Source: Acidobacteriaceae bacterium
GTDB taxonomy: Bacteria > Acidobacteriota > Terriglobia > Terriglobales > Acidobacteriaceae
DNA: 6,753 nucleotides
Reading direction: 5' to 3'
NCBI GenBank assembly: GCA_003135495.1
Contig: PLBX01000339.1
Location: forward strand, 1 to 6,753
How positions within the stretch are numbered: position 1 is the stretch's first letter; the number at the start of each line of letters is the position of its first letter. A model generated the notes under the pieces. That model saw only the letters and a program-made list of their open reading frames with translations, ran no database searches and had not been told where the DNA came from. Position numbers and translations under genes: made by a program. Positions 1-4,907 of this stretch are shown piece after piece.

Positions 1-320
1 ATCCCGGCTCGCCCCAGAACGCGCGTAGGAAACGCAACTTCGGCTGCCGAATAACCTTCATAGAGATGCACCCGCCCCTGCATGGCCGCAACCGGCACCT
101 CACCGCACCTGCCAATCACCATTTGCCCGGCGTGCCCAATGGCAGTCGAACGAGGAAACGTTGGAATGTGCGCATATGGAATGCGGACAGCATCAGCAAG
201 ACCATCGGCGAACGATCCCAATCCCGACCCGAGCACCAGCCCAATCTGCGGACGCAGCTCACTTTGCGAAAGAATAAATGTAGCTGCCGATTCGGCCCGC
301 TCAAAGATATCTGCACTCAT
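1..320 (-). CDS. Purine nucleoside phosphorylase, N-terminal part (cut by window edge)
   Basis: Cleaves purine ribonucleosides with phosphate to free base and ribose-1-phosphate in cytosolic purine salvage. Only 106 complete codons, from the ATG at 320, lie in the window; the C-terminal half is missing. The class I trimeric PNP fold is recognisable from GLVLGSGLGSFAD (residues 27-39), GHAG (62-65) and QGRVHLYEGY (81-90). Ser32, His63, Arg83, His85 and Tyr87 match the phosphate- and sugar-binding residues Ser33, His64, Arg84, His86 and Tyr88 known from mammalian PNP, so the visible half looks intact. The base-binding Glu and Asn would lie outside the window, so inosine/guanosine preference (punA type) cannot be tested. 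No clear Shine-Dalgarno precedes the start. The SPFH gene lies 146 bp upstream on the same strand, separated by two palindromes, so co-transcription is uncertain. Confidence 0.92.
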   Translation of the reverse strand, partial: MSADIFERAESAATFILSQSELRPQIGLVLGSGLGSFADGLADAVRIPYAHIPTFPRSTAIGHAGQMVIGRCGEVPVAAMQGRVHLYEGYSAAEVAFPTRVLGRAG

Positions 321-349
321 AAAAAATTACGTGGAGAAATAATCACGTA

Positions 350-373
350 GGGGCGGACGCATTCGTCCGCCCC
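350..373. repeat. Perfect 10-bp palindrome, REP-like
   Basis: GGGGCGGACG (350-359) and CGTCCGCCCC (364-373) are perfect inverted complements around the loop CATT. It is preceded by 'cacgta', similar to the 'accgta' before the next palindrome, so both may belong to one family of dispersed elements. No T-run follows on either strand, so I do not call it a terminator, although the hairpin could affect the SPFH-PNP transcript. Confidence 0.7.
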
Positions 374-410
374 CCCGGCAAAGCCCGGAACATCACTAAA
401 ACTCACCGTA

Positions 411-432
411 GAGACGGGGCTTGCCCCGTCTC
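411..432. repeat. Perfect 10-bp palindrome, REP-like
   Basis: GAGACGGGGC (411-420) and GCCCCGTCTC (423-432) pair perfectly around TT. It lies 34 bp past the SPFH stop codon on the minus strand and is the second of two such elements in the SPFH-PNP gap. There is no T-run, so intrinsic termination is not supported. The sequence resembles short mobile palindromes seen in large environmental genomes (from memory, not searched). Confidence 0.7.
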
Positions 433-466
433 CCCCTGCAACAAAATCGCAGCACAAAATCCTGGC

Positions 467-1312
467 CTACTGCCCCAGAATCAACGGCAGCCCGTTCTTC
501 CCGCCGCCAATCACCACCACTTTCGCATTCGGACTCTTCGCCAGCAGCTCTGTAGCTTCAATTCCCTTCCACTCCAGCAACTGCGGACTAATGCCTTGCG
601 CCACAATCTGCTGAAAAACGCGCACCCCGCCCGCCTCAATCCTCTTGCGCTCCGCCTCCTGCTTCTCCTTCTGCAGCCGGAAGCTCATAGCCAGCGCCTC
701 CTGCTCCGCCTGCTGTTTCGCTTCAATCGAAGTTTTCAACGTGGCCGGCAACTGAATATCGCGCAACAAAACGCTCTCCACAATAAATCCGCGCTCTCCA
801 AGAAGATTCGAGAGCTGATCGAATATCTGCTTCGCCACCATCTCGCGCTCTCCGGTGTAAAGTGCGTTCGCAGTGTGCGAAGCGGTCGCTTCGCGAATCG
901 CAGCTCGCAGGTTGGGCTCGACCAGAACGTCGGAATACGTCGGCCCGATTTTCTGAAAAACATCCGCCGCCATATGCGGATTGAGGTGGAAGATCAACGA
1001 CGTGTCGAGGTTCATCACCAGCCCTTCGCTCGAAGGCACGCTGGCCGTTTCCTTGATCTCCTGCGTGCGAATCGACAGTTCGTGATTCGTTTTGAACGGG
1101 TTGATGACGTGAATGCCTTCCGGCAAGGCTTCACCAGTGACTCGTCCAAACAGCGTCAACACGCCGACCGCCCCTGAATCGACGCGAGTCACCGCCGAGA
1201 ACAGGAGAATCACAATCATCAGCGCGATAAAAGCCAGCCCCAGTAGGCGCAGCATGGAACCGCCTGGCATATCGATCACGCGGCCGCCCGGCGGAGGATT
1301 GTAGATTGTCAT
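467..1312 (-). CDS. SPFH/prohibitin-family membrane protein
   Basis: A 281-residue prohibitin-like protein (band 7/SPFH superfamily), complete. After a short Pro/Gly-rich N-terminus there is one hydrophobic segment at about residues 21-42, then the SPFH domain (about 43-190). A charged Ala/Glu/Lys/Arg-rich helix likely to form a coiled coil follows at about 194-230, ending in a Gly-rich tail (VVVIGGG). This matches the family architecture: an inner-membrane anchor with a ring- or cage-forming oligomer outside the membrane. Family members are linked to membrane microdomains and quality control of membrane proteins, often with FtsH. No NfeD or protease gene adjoins it, so the specific role is open. 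The start is well supported: AAGGAG at 1319-1324 lies 6 nt before the ATG. The stop is TAG. Confidence 0.9.
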   Translation of the reverse strand: MTIYNPPPGGRVIDMPGGSMLRLLGLAFIALMIVILLFSAVTRVDSGAVGVLTLFGRVTGEALPEGIHVINPFKTNHELSIRTQEIKETASVPSSEGLVMNLDTSLIFHLNPHMAADVFQKIGPTYSDVLVEPNLRAAIREATASHTANALYTGEREMVAKQIFDQLSNLLGERGFIVESVLLRDIQLPATLKTSIEAKQQAEQEALAMSFRLQKEKQEAERKRIEAGGVRVFQQIVAQGISPQLLEWKGIEATELLAKSPNAKVVVIGGGKNGLPLILGQ

Positions 1313-1318
1313 CGCTTA

Positions 1319-1324
1319 CTCCTT
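1319..1324 (-). promoter_or_regulatory. Shine-Dalgarno of the SPFH gene
   Basis: AAGGAG on the minus strand, 6 nt before the ATG at 1312. It is the clearest ribosome-binding site in the window and fixes the SPFH start. Confidence 0.8.
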
Positions 1325-1639
1325 TTCACTTCGCCATTCTAGGGAAATCATTCCATTGACATAAGTATCTGGAGGAGAACCGTTCCAAATCGGGAATACC
1401 AAGCAGCATTCATGCGTATACGACACGGATTTGCACAATCACAGTGTCATGTGATCAAGGTAGTAGAGTCCATAATTACCTCGATAAAGCCGCCAAAAAT
1501 GAATAGCTGCGGCGGCCCTCTCCCACCGCTGCACAATTCCTGCGCCACCCCATTGTGGACGGCCCGCACTCAATTGATAAATAAGCAGTTACAGGAGTAT
1601 GAATTTCATTGACGTAAATAATAGGCGTGTTAAAACCAT
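1325..1639. other. Intergenic stretch with no supported gene
   Basis: About 315 bp between the SPFH start and the structured RNA region. No reading frame here has family-like content. It contains a few weak dyads: GCCGCC (1489-1494) with GGCGGC (1511-1516), CACAAT (1532-1537) with ATTGTG (1552-1557), and TCACA (1439-1443) with TGTGA (1450-1454). It should hold the SPFH promoter on the minus strand, but I could not find a convincing -35/-10 pair for it. Confidence 0.5.
1609..1636 (+). promoter_or_regulatory. Possible sigma70 promoter for the structured RNA
   Basis: TTGACG (1609-1614) is followed after 16 bp by TAAAAC (1631-1636), which matches the -10 consensus at 4 of 6 positions. This would start transcription around 1643, just before the structured region. 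A perfect TTGACA also occurs at 1649-1654, but no -10 lies at the right distance, and a CATAAT at 1637-1642 has no well-spaced -35. The assignment is tentative. Confidence 0.3.
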
Positions 1640-1976
1640 AATCGTTCTTTGACACGTTCTGAAGTTTACCCGGTTGGTGCGGCGTCCGGGGCTCAAGCGA
1701 AGTCACTCAGACAACCGCGAGGTGAGTTTGAGAGGGCACGCAAGGGTCTATAGCTAAGCGCTGGTCGAGGCGAACAGGAGCCTCTGTTAAAGGCAGGATA
1801 GAGTCCCGAGGCGTTGGACTGGTTTATCCGGTTGGCGGTGAGCCCGGAGCCCGAGCAAGATCGGCTTACGATGAAACCCGCAAGGGAGTCGTAGGAATAA
1901 GGTCAGCAAGGGTCTAAACGCGAGCTACTGGCCGAGACGAATGAGCCCAACATCACCTCGGGACTCTCTATTTTTG
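1640..1976 (+). ncRNA. Candidate structured RNA with two diverged tandem modules
   Basis: There is no long convincing ORF, but hairpins are dense. Module A (about 1655-1799) has CCCGG (1669-1673)/CCGGG (1686-1690), CTCAA (1692-1696)/TTGAG (1728-1732), and ACTC (1705-1708)/GAGT (1724-1727) around ACC-GCGA-GGT (1714-1723). Module B (about 1812-1967) has TCCGG (1827-1831)/CCGGA (1844-1848) and TACGA (1867-1871)/TCGTA (1889-1893) around CCC-GCAA-GGG (1877-1886). Both inner loops are GNRA tetraloops in the plus orientation. Three blocks recur in the same order: GTTTAYCCGGTTGG (1664, 1822), GCAAGGGTCTA (1740, 1906) and CTGGYCGAGRCGAA (1761, 1928). AGAGTCCCGAGG (1800-1811) pairs perfectly with CCTCGGGACTCT (1956-1967), and TATTTTT follows. 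I cannot name the family. A standalone HEARO/omega-RNA is possible: the ending 'ATCACCTC' plus hairpin resembles an IscB omega-RNA as I remember it. No IscB or other nuclease gene is present. Confidence 0.55.
1800..1976 (+). terminator. Long-range 12-bp stem followed by a T-run
   Basis: The 3' arm (1956-1967) pairs over 12 perfect base pairs with 1800-1811, enclosing module B, and is followed by TATTTTTG (1969-1976). A shorter local hairpin, CCGAG (1932-1936)/CTCGG (1957-1961), competes for the same 3' arm. Either fold before the T-run could define the RNA 3' end. The enclosed domain is 144 nt, much longer than a normal terminator loop, so the long stem is more likely a structural closing helix. 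Confidence 0.4.
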
Positions 1977-2051
1977 TGGCAGCTCTCAGCTGTCAGTCAT
2001 TAGCTCTCTCAGTTATAACCAGTTTCGTTACTGGTGTTATTAATTATGTGG

Positions 2052-2092
2052 GGACGAGCGCCCTCGCCCGTCCAAGCCGAGCAAAGCTCGGC
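2052..2092. repeat. Double palindrome (REP-like, family 1)
   Basis: Two adjacent hairpins. GGACG (2052-2056) pairs with CGTCC (2069-2073), with inner GCG/CGC pairing, and GCCGAGC (2076-2082) pairs perfectly with GCTCGGC (2086-2092) around AAA. The first shares the core GCGCCCTCGCCCG with the palindrome at 2534-2553, so it is one of at least two copies here. Confidence 0.65.
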
Positions 2093-2122
2093 AGTCGACT
2101 TCGACGACAACCTCTGTTCTCC

Positions 2123-2207
2123 CTGTCTCTCTGTGCCCCCTGTCTCTCTGTGCCCCCTGTCTCTCTGTGCCCCCTGTCTCTCTGTGCCCCCTGTCTCTCT
2201 GTGCCCC
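2123..2207. repeat. 17-bp tandem repeat, five perfect copies
   Basis: The unit CTGTCTCTCTGTGCCCC occurs five times without a mismatch (starts 2123, 2140, 2157, 2174, 2191), with a partial sixth copy at 2208-2212. Because 17 is not a multiple of 3, every frame stays open through it and yields low-complexity Arg/Gly/Glu/His/Thr peptides on the minus strand. Similar 'cacagagagac' repeats are widespread non-coding elements in environmental genomes (memory, not searched). Confidence 0.92.
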
Positions 2208-2261
2208 CTGTGGTTCAAGCACTTTCGCGTGGAGCTCATCCCCGTGAAATTTTCGATGGCG

Positions 2262-2279
2262 GCAGCGGTTCATCGCTGC
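2262..2279. repeat. Palindrome GCAGCG/CGCTGC
   Basis: GCAGCG (2262-2267) and CGCTGC (2274-2279) form a 6-bp stem around GTTCAT. No T-run follows. It is probably one more small palindrome of the repeat cluster. Confidence 0.4.
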
Positions 2280-2338
2280 GGTAACTCTGCGCTTTGGATG
2301 CGGCACGGCAATTCGAACTCGTAGCTTGATTTTGTTTT

Positions 2339-2362
2339 GAAGGGGCGCGGCTTCAGCCGCAC
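2339..2362. repeat. REP-like palindrome (family 2, copy 1)
   Basis: The element begins GAAGGGGCGCGGCTTCAGCC. GCGGC (2347-2351) pairs with GCCGC (2356-2360) around TTCA. It matches the element at 2461-2483 in length, leader (GAAGGG) and loop core (CTTCAGCCG). Confidence 0.65.
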
Positions 2363-2460
2363 AGTAAATTCAGCAAACGCGTTCCTTGCGAATGTGGGCG
2401 TGCACACCGCCCTACTTTTTCAAGGAACTACTGCGAACTCGGCCTTCTGGGCTTTTAGTG

Positions 2461-2509
2461 GAAGGGCACGACTTCAGCCGTGCTGCCAACGCAAAGCTGC
2501 CACGCTTTG
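2461..2509. repeat. REP-like palindrome (family 2, copy 2) plus adjacent hairpin
   Basis: The element begins GAAGGGCACGACTTCAGCCG. GCACG (2466-2470) pairs with CGTGC (2479-2483). A second hairpin follows at once: CAAAGC (2492-2497) with GCTTTG (2504-2509). Paired palindromes of this kind fit the layout of REP-type mobile repeats. Confidence 0.6.
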
Positions 2510-2533
2510 GCGCCCGCCGATTAGCTCGTGTGG

Positions 2534-2553
2534 CGCGGGCGCCCTCGCCCGCG
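2534..2553. repeat. REP-like palindrome (family 1, copy 2)
   Basis: CGCGGGC (2534-2540) pairs perfectly with GCCCGCG (2547-2553) around GCCCTC. It shares its core with the hairpin at 2052-2073, while the stems differ by compensating changes (GGACG/CGTCC versus CGCGGGC/GCCCGCG). That suggests the hairpin itself is under selection. Confidence 0.65.
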
Positions 2554-2679
2554 AAAGTCCGCAGCAAAACCAAGTCGCGCTTCTCTGGTGCGGGTCTTTT
2601 GCAAGAGGTTATGGGATCATCCGAACCCAGTGAAGCCCCATCGTGATAAAAAGATTTCCCCTGCCCTGGAAGCATCGTG

Positions 2680-2704
2680 AAAACCACTTCTCAAAACGAG
2701 AAGT
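2680..2704 (-). terminator. Hairpin terminator of the tcmP-DUF5131 operon
   Basis: On the minus strand, 13 nt past the stop codon of the DUF5131 gene, ACTTCTC (2704-2698) and GAGAAGT (2692-2686) form a perfect 7-bp stem with a 5-nt loop (GTTTT), followed by GGTTTTC. The short T-tract makes it a modest intrinsic terminator, but its position just after the operon is right. Confidence 0.55.
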
Positions 2705-2717
2705 AGCCCACCCCCAG

Positions 2718-3548
2718 TTAATCGGAGTAAACTCCCGACCCACCCGCCGCCAAAGCCCGAAAGCCCTTCCCAAACTCCTCTGCCCAAGCCAGGCATTCCG
2801 CTCGTTCAGGCACTGGCCGAAATGCGCGCTGGGGATACTCATCATAAGTACGCCCGTCCAGCATCCTGCCCTTCTTAGCTTTTCTCACCCCACCCCACTG
2901 CTTAAAGAAGAAAGCCACGCCCTGCTCTCGACATTGCCGACGAATCGACACAACCCACTCCCGTTTCATCGGACGAGCCCCCGGCCCACTCTCCCCCCCA
3001 ACAATTACCCACGTGATGCCCGACAAATCGATTTCGCCAAGGTCTTCCAGCAAAGGCTCGATGGACAAAAAGCGAACTTTAGCCGGAGCCTGCCGAAGAT
3101 CATCCACCCGCGGCAAACCATATTTCCGATCCTCGACACTCACTCCCCACCAGATGTTTTCCTTGTCAGCCGCAAACCGCAGCCTGCCTTTGAGCATGTC
3201 CCGCAGTCTCTGCGATCGCTTGGTCAGCACCTGATACGTGTGCCAGTCCGCGGTAGCCATCACCCGCGAGACCGCTTCGGTGTATTCGTCAGGCACCCCC
3301 GGCTGAAACAGATCGCTCATCGAATTGACAAACACTAGCTTGGGAGATCGCCAGCCAAAAGGTTCAGCAAGCTTCTCCGGCACTAACCGCAGATCAAACC
3401 CCTGCTCATAAGGATGCCCCTTAACCCCTCGAAACCGCTCAGCGAAAGTCTCGGCATAGCAATGCTTACACCCAGGACTAATTTTTGTGCAGCCCCGAAC
3501 GGGATTCCAGGTCGCGTCAGTCCATTCGATATGGGAGTTCAGAGACAT
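2718..3548 (-). CDS. DUF5131 / phage Gp37-Gp68 family protein with three-Cys motif
   Basis: A 276-residue protein of the Gp37/Gp68 family (PF07505, now DUF5131), complete. The N-terminal IEWTDATWNP block leads into a Cx6Cx2C cluster (Cys20, Cys27, Cys30; GCTKISPGCKHCYAE). This resembles, but is not, the CxxxCxxC iron-sulfur motif of radical SAM enzymes. Other family blocks are VNSMSDLF (74-81), VLTKR (107-111), GVSVED (135-140), LSIEPLLEDLG (161-171), VGGESGPGARPM (183-194) and FFFKQWGG (213-220). Its biochemical activity is not established to my knowledge. I chose the ATG at 3548 because AGGAG lies 4 nt upstream and the family usually starts just before 'IEWT'. An upstream ATG at 3584 would add 12 unlike residues and overlap tcmP. 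It lies 7 nt after tcmP and is probably translationally coupled to it. Confidence 0.9.
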   Translation of the reverse strand: MSLNSHIEWTDATWNPVRGCTKISPGCKHCYAETFAERFRGVKGHPYEQGFDLRLVPEKLAEPFGWRSPKLVFVNSMSDLFQPGVPDEYTEAVSRVMATADWHTYQVLTKRSQRLRDMLKGRLRFAADKENIWWGVSVEDRKYGLPRVDDLRQAPAKVRFLSIEPLLEDLGEIDLSGITWVIVGGESGPGARPMKREWVVSIRRQCREQGVAFFFKQWGGVRKAKKGRMLDGRTYDEYPQRAFRPVPERAECLAWAEEFGKGFRALAAGGSGVYSD

Positions 3549-3552
3549 GCGG

Positions 3553-3558
3553 CTCCTA
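3553..3558 (-). promoter_or_regulatory. Shine-Dalgarno overlapping the tcmP stop codon
   Basis: Minus-strand TAGGAG: its TAG is the tcmP stop, and its AGGAG is the ribosome-binding site of the DUF5131 gene, 4 nt before ATG 3548. The shared bases argue for coupled translation and for the shorter start of the downstream gene. Confidence 0.7.
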
Positions 3559-4482
3559 AAATAGAGAGGGTTGATCCGTGCCATATTTTAGGACGGCATC
3601 CCAAAGTCGGTACGCTCGCGGGTGGCGTGCGAACAAGGCCAGCCGATACAACGCAAGGTTCTTTTCGTGTGACCTAACTTCTTTCATGGTGTAATGCGGG
3701 GGAGGAATATAACCGAGGGTAGCCATGCTCTTGGTGAACTCGTCAGCTAAGAATCTGGTGAATTTCACGGCGTCCCATTGCGCTGTCGCCCACCGTTCTC
3801 GCCAGCTTTCCGAGCCAAGAAATTTGTCGACTTTATCGGCATCCTCTTTCAGGTAGTGTTCGTAGTTGCGGTTTGCATCCATCCCCAAAGCGAGGAGCAC
3901 TAAGAAATCTACGTAACGAGCGTTTGCGAGAATCCGGATCGTTTCAAACTCAAGACCAATATCGAAAGGGTCGGCGAAGCAAAGCGACAACGCCGTATTT
4001 CCTGCTGACCCACGAGGGATTTCAGCTAAAATTTCCGAAGTCTTCCTATTGCAATCACCCTGAACATAGGCAATATTCGCTTTCGGTGCAATTCGCCCAG
4101 CTCGAACCTTCAAAGCCTCTATTTTGTTTGTTCGATCTTCACAGAAGACGTACTTATCAAATGGATCCGTTACCTTGAGGGCCAGGATTGGAGAGCCCAG
4201 AACAAACTTCGACGTGTGTCGAATTCTGCTGAACCCCGCCCCTGCATATAACTCGACATAAGTCCGCTTAGACCATTTGGCCTTCATGCTCGATGAGAAC
4301 AAGGTCGAATAAAAAGAGACCAAGCGATGCTTATCCTCAGCCCAAGCTCCTACGTCCGGGGCTACCAAGCCATCATCGTGCACGAAATTATCATCTTGGG
4401 TCACAGCAATTTTCGCTTTTTGTTCGTACAATTGCGCTGCATTATTGTGCCATTGCCAATCCTCACTAGCAATAGCATTCAT
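3556..4482 (-). CDS. tcmP: Three-Cys-motif partner protein TcmP
   Basis: A 308-residue TcmP-family protein, complete. The family is named for its regular pairing with a three-Cys-motif Gp37/Gp68 protein, which is exactly the gene downstream. Visible blocks are KHRLVSFYSTLF (51-62), YVELYAGAGFSR (75-86, resembling a SAM-binding methyltransferase motif I), FVLGSP (93-98), LCFADPFDIGLEFETI (167-182), VDFLVLLALGMDANRN (191-206) and a C-terminal LALYRLALFARHPRAYRLWD (277-296). A methyltransferase-like fold is inferred from these; the substrate is unknown. The ATG at 4482 is preferred over a GTG at 4488, but neither has a Shine-Dalgarno, so two residues are uncertain. Base composition looks more AT-rich than the flanking housekeeping genes, consistent with transfer. 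Confidence 0.9.
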   Translation of the reverse strand: MNAIASEDWQWHNNAAQLYEQKAKIAVTQDDNFVHDDGLVAPDVGAWAEDKHRLVSFYSTLFSSSMKAKWSKRTYVELYAGAGFSRIRHTSKFVLGSPILALKVTDPFDKYVFCEDRTNKIEALKVRAGRIAPKANIAYVQGDCNRKTSEILAEIPRGSAGNTALSLCFADPFDIGLEFETIRILANARYVDFLVLLALGMDANRNYEHYLKEDADKVDKFLGSESWRERWATAQWDAVKFTRFLADEFTKSMATLGYIPPPHYTMKEVRSHEKNLALYRLALFARHPRAYRLWDAVLKYGTDQPSLF

Positions 4483-4535
4483 GGTCACGGTGAGATACCC
4501 GCCACGCCGCCGGCCCGATTCTTCTCACGATTGGC

Positions 4536-4550
4536 TCCGAGCATCTCGGA
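4536..4550. promoter_or_regulatory. Dyad in the divergent tcmP / antitoxin control region
   Basis: TCCGAG (4536-4541) and CTCGGA (4545-4550) form a perfect 6-bp inverted repeat with a 3-bp spacer. It lies in the 128 bp between the divergent tcmP and antitoxin starts. It could be an operator or just a leader hairpin of tcmP; nothing in the sequence decides. Confidence 0.35.
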
Positions 4551-4582
4551 CCGACTGGATCGCACTTTCGAGCACCTTATCG

Positions 4583-4610
4583 GATGCTAATATAATGCTA
4601 TAATCGCATC
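4583..4610 (+). promoter_or_regulatory. Twin -10 boxes and operator-like dyad of the toxin-antitoxin operon
   Basis: Two perfect TATAAT hexamers (4591-4596 and 4599-4604) lie 8 bp apart, inside an inverted repeat GATGC (4583-4587)/GCATC (4606-4610). The antitoxin ATG is at 4611. The downstream box would start transcription at or within a base or so of the ATG, and the upstream box about 8 nt before it. No good -35 is visible. Phd/YefM antitoxins usually repress their own promoter, and this AT-rich dyad over the -10 region is the obvious site. Confidence 0.55.
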
Positions 4611-4907
4611 ATGATCGATGTCACCCAAGACATTCATTCCCTCACCACCTTCAAGCGCAACTCCTCGGGTCTGATGAAACACATGAAGAAAACCGGACGT
4701 CCGCTCGTGCTCACTGTGAAGGGGAAAGCCGAAGCCGTGCTCCTCGATGCTGCGGCCTATCAAGAAGTGGCCAGTCAACTGGACGCTGTAGCGAGCATTC
4801 GTCGCGGTCTTGCGCAAGCCCGAAAAGGTATGGGTCGGCCGGCAGACGATGTGTTTGACGACCTGGAACGCGAAAATGGGAACGCGAAGACGCGAACGGA
4901 TAGATGA
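4611..4907 (+). CDS. Phd/YefM-family type II antitoxin
   Basis: A 98-residue antitoxin, complete. The N-terminal half (about 1-55) carries the Phd/YefM dimerisation and DNA-binding fold, including FKRNSSGLMKHMKKTGRPLV (14-33) and the strand/helix pair LTVKGKAEAVLLDAAAYQEV (34-53). The C-terminal part (about 56-98) is charged, with DDVFDDLERE (79-88), and would wrap and block the toxin. The stop TGA overlaps the toxin start (ATGA), the usual antitoxin-first coupled layout. No Shine-Dalgarno precedes the ATG and the promoter abuts it, so translation probably starts on a leaderless or nearly leaderless mRNA. Autoregulation through the dyad at 4583-4610 is inferred. Confidence 0.9.
   Translation: MIDVTQDIHSLTTFKRNSSGLMKHMKKTGRPLVLTVKGKAEAVLLDAAAYQEVASQLDAVASIRRGLAQARKGMGRPADDVFDDLERENGNAKTRTDR

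Larger units (their letters stand above)
1977..2640. other. Gene-free repeat-rich region
   Basis: About 660 bp with no supported gene. All reading frames here are explained by repeats: a hairpin family with the core GCGCCCTCGCCCG (2052-2073 and 2534-2553), a second family with the core CTTCAGCCG (2339-2362 and 2461-2483), a 17-bp tandem repeat (2123-2207) and further palindromes. It behaves like a landing zone for small non-coding repeats between the RNA element and the tcmP operon. Confidence 0.6.

Noticed and set aside
596..1177. Long plus-strand open frame opposite the SPFH gene
   Set aside because: It is the antisense shadow of a well-supported SPFH gene and has no recognisable domain or ribosome-binding site.
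1439..1454. TCACA-N6-TGTGA dyad as a CRP-type site
   Set aside because: The half-sites are in the reverse order of the CRP consensus (TGTGA-N6-TCACA), and it lies far from the SPFH start.
1600..1650. 17-codon ORF (ATG 1600, stop at 1650) after an AGGAG
   Set aside because: The AGGAG is only 1 nt from the ATG, too close to work well, and the peptide resembles nothing I know. A leader peptide cannot be excluded.
1640..1976. RNase P RNA
   Set aside because: Fragments such as CTGGCCGAGACGAATGA and TCGGCTTAC recall RNase P, but the universal P4 arms (a GAGGAAAGTCC-like 5' arm and an ACAGAA-CCGGCTTA-like 3' arm) are absent and the internal duplication does not fit.
1640..1976. Group I or group II intron, tmRNA, SRP RNA or cobalamin riboswitch
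   Set aside because: I saw no group II domain V, no convincing P7 pairing in group I order, no tmRNA tag frame or tRNA-like ends, no SRP GGAAG core and no B12-box.
2123..2207. CRISPR array
   Set aside because: The 17-bp units are directly adjacent with no spacers, and no cas gene is present.
2009..2306. Open frames on both strands giving Arg/Gly/Glu/Thr- or Ser/Pro/Cys-rich proteins
   Set aside because: They exist only because a 17-bp tandem repeat without stop codons runs through all frames. They have no ribosome-binding site and low-complexity content typical of spurious ORFs.
2643..3338. Plus-strand open frame of 231 codons opposite the DUF5131 gene
   Set aside because: It is a shadow of the minus-strand gene, rich in Pro/His/Arg with no family features.
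3549..3584. Longer start for the DUF5131 gene (ATG 3584)
   Set aside because: It would overlap tcmP by 29 nt and add residues that do not look like the family. The internal ATG at 3548 has a good Shine-Dalgarno.
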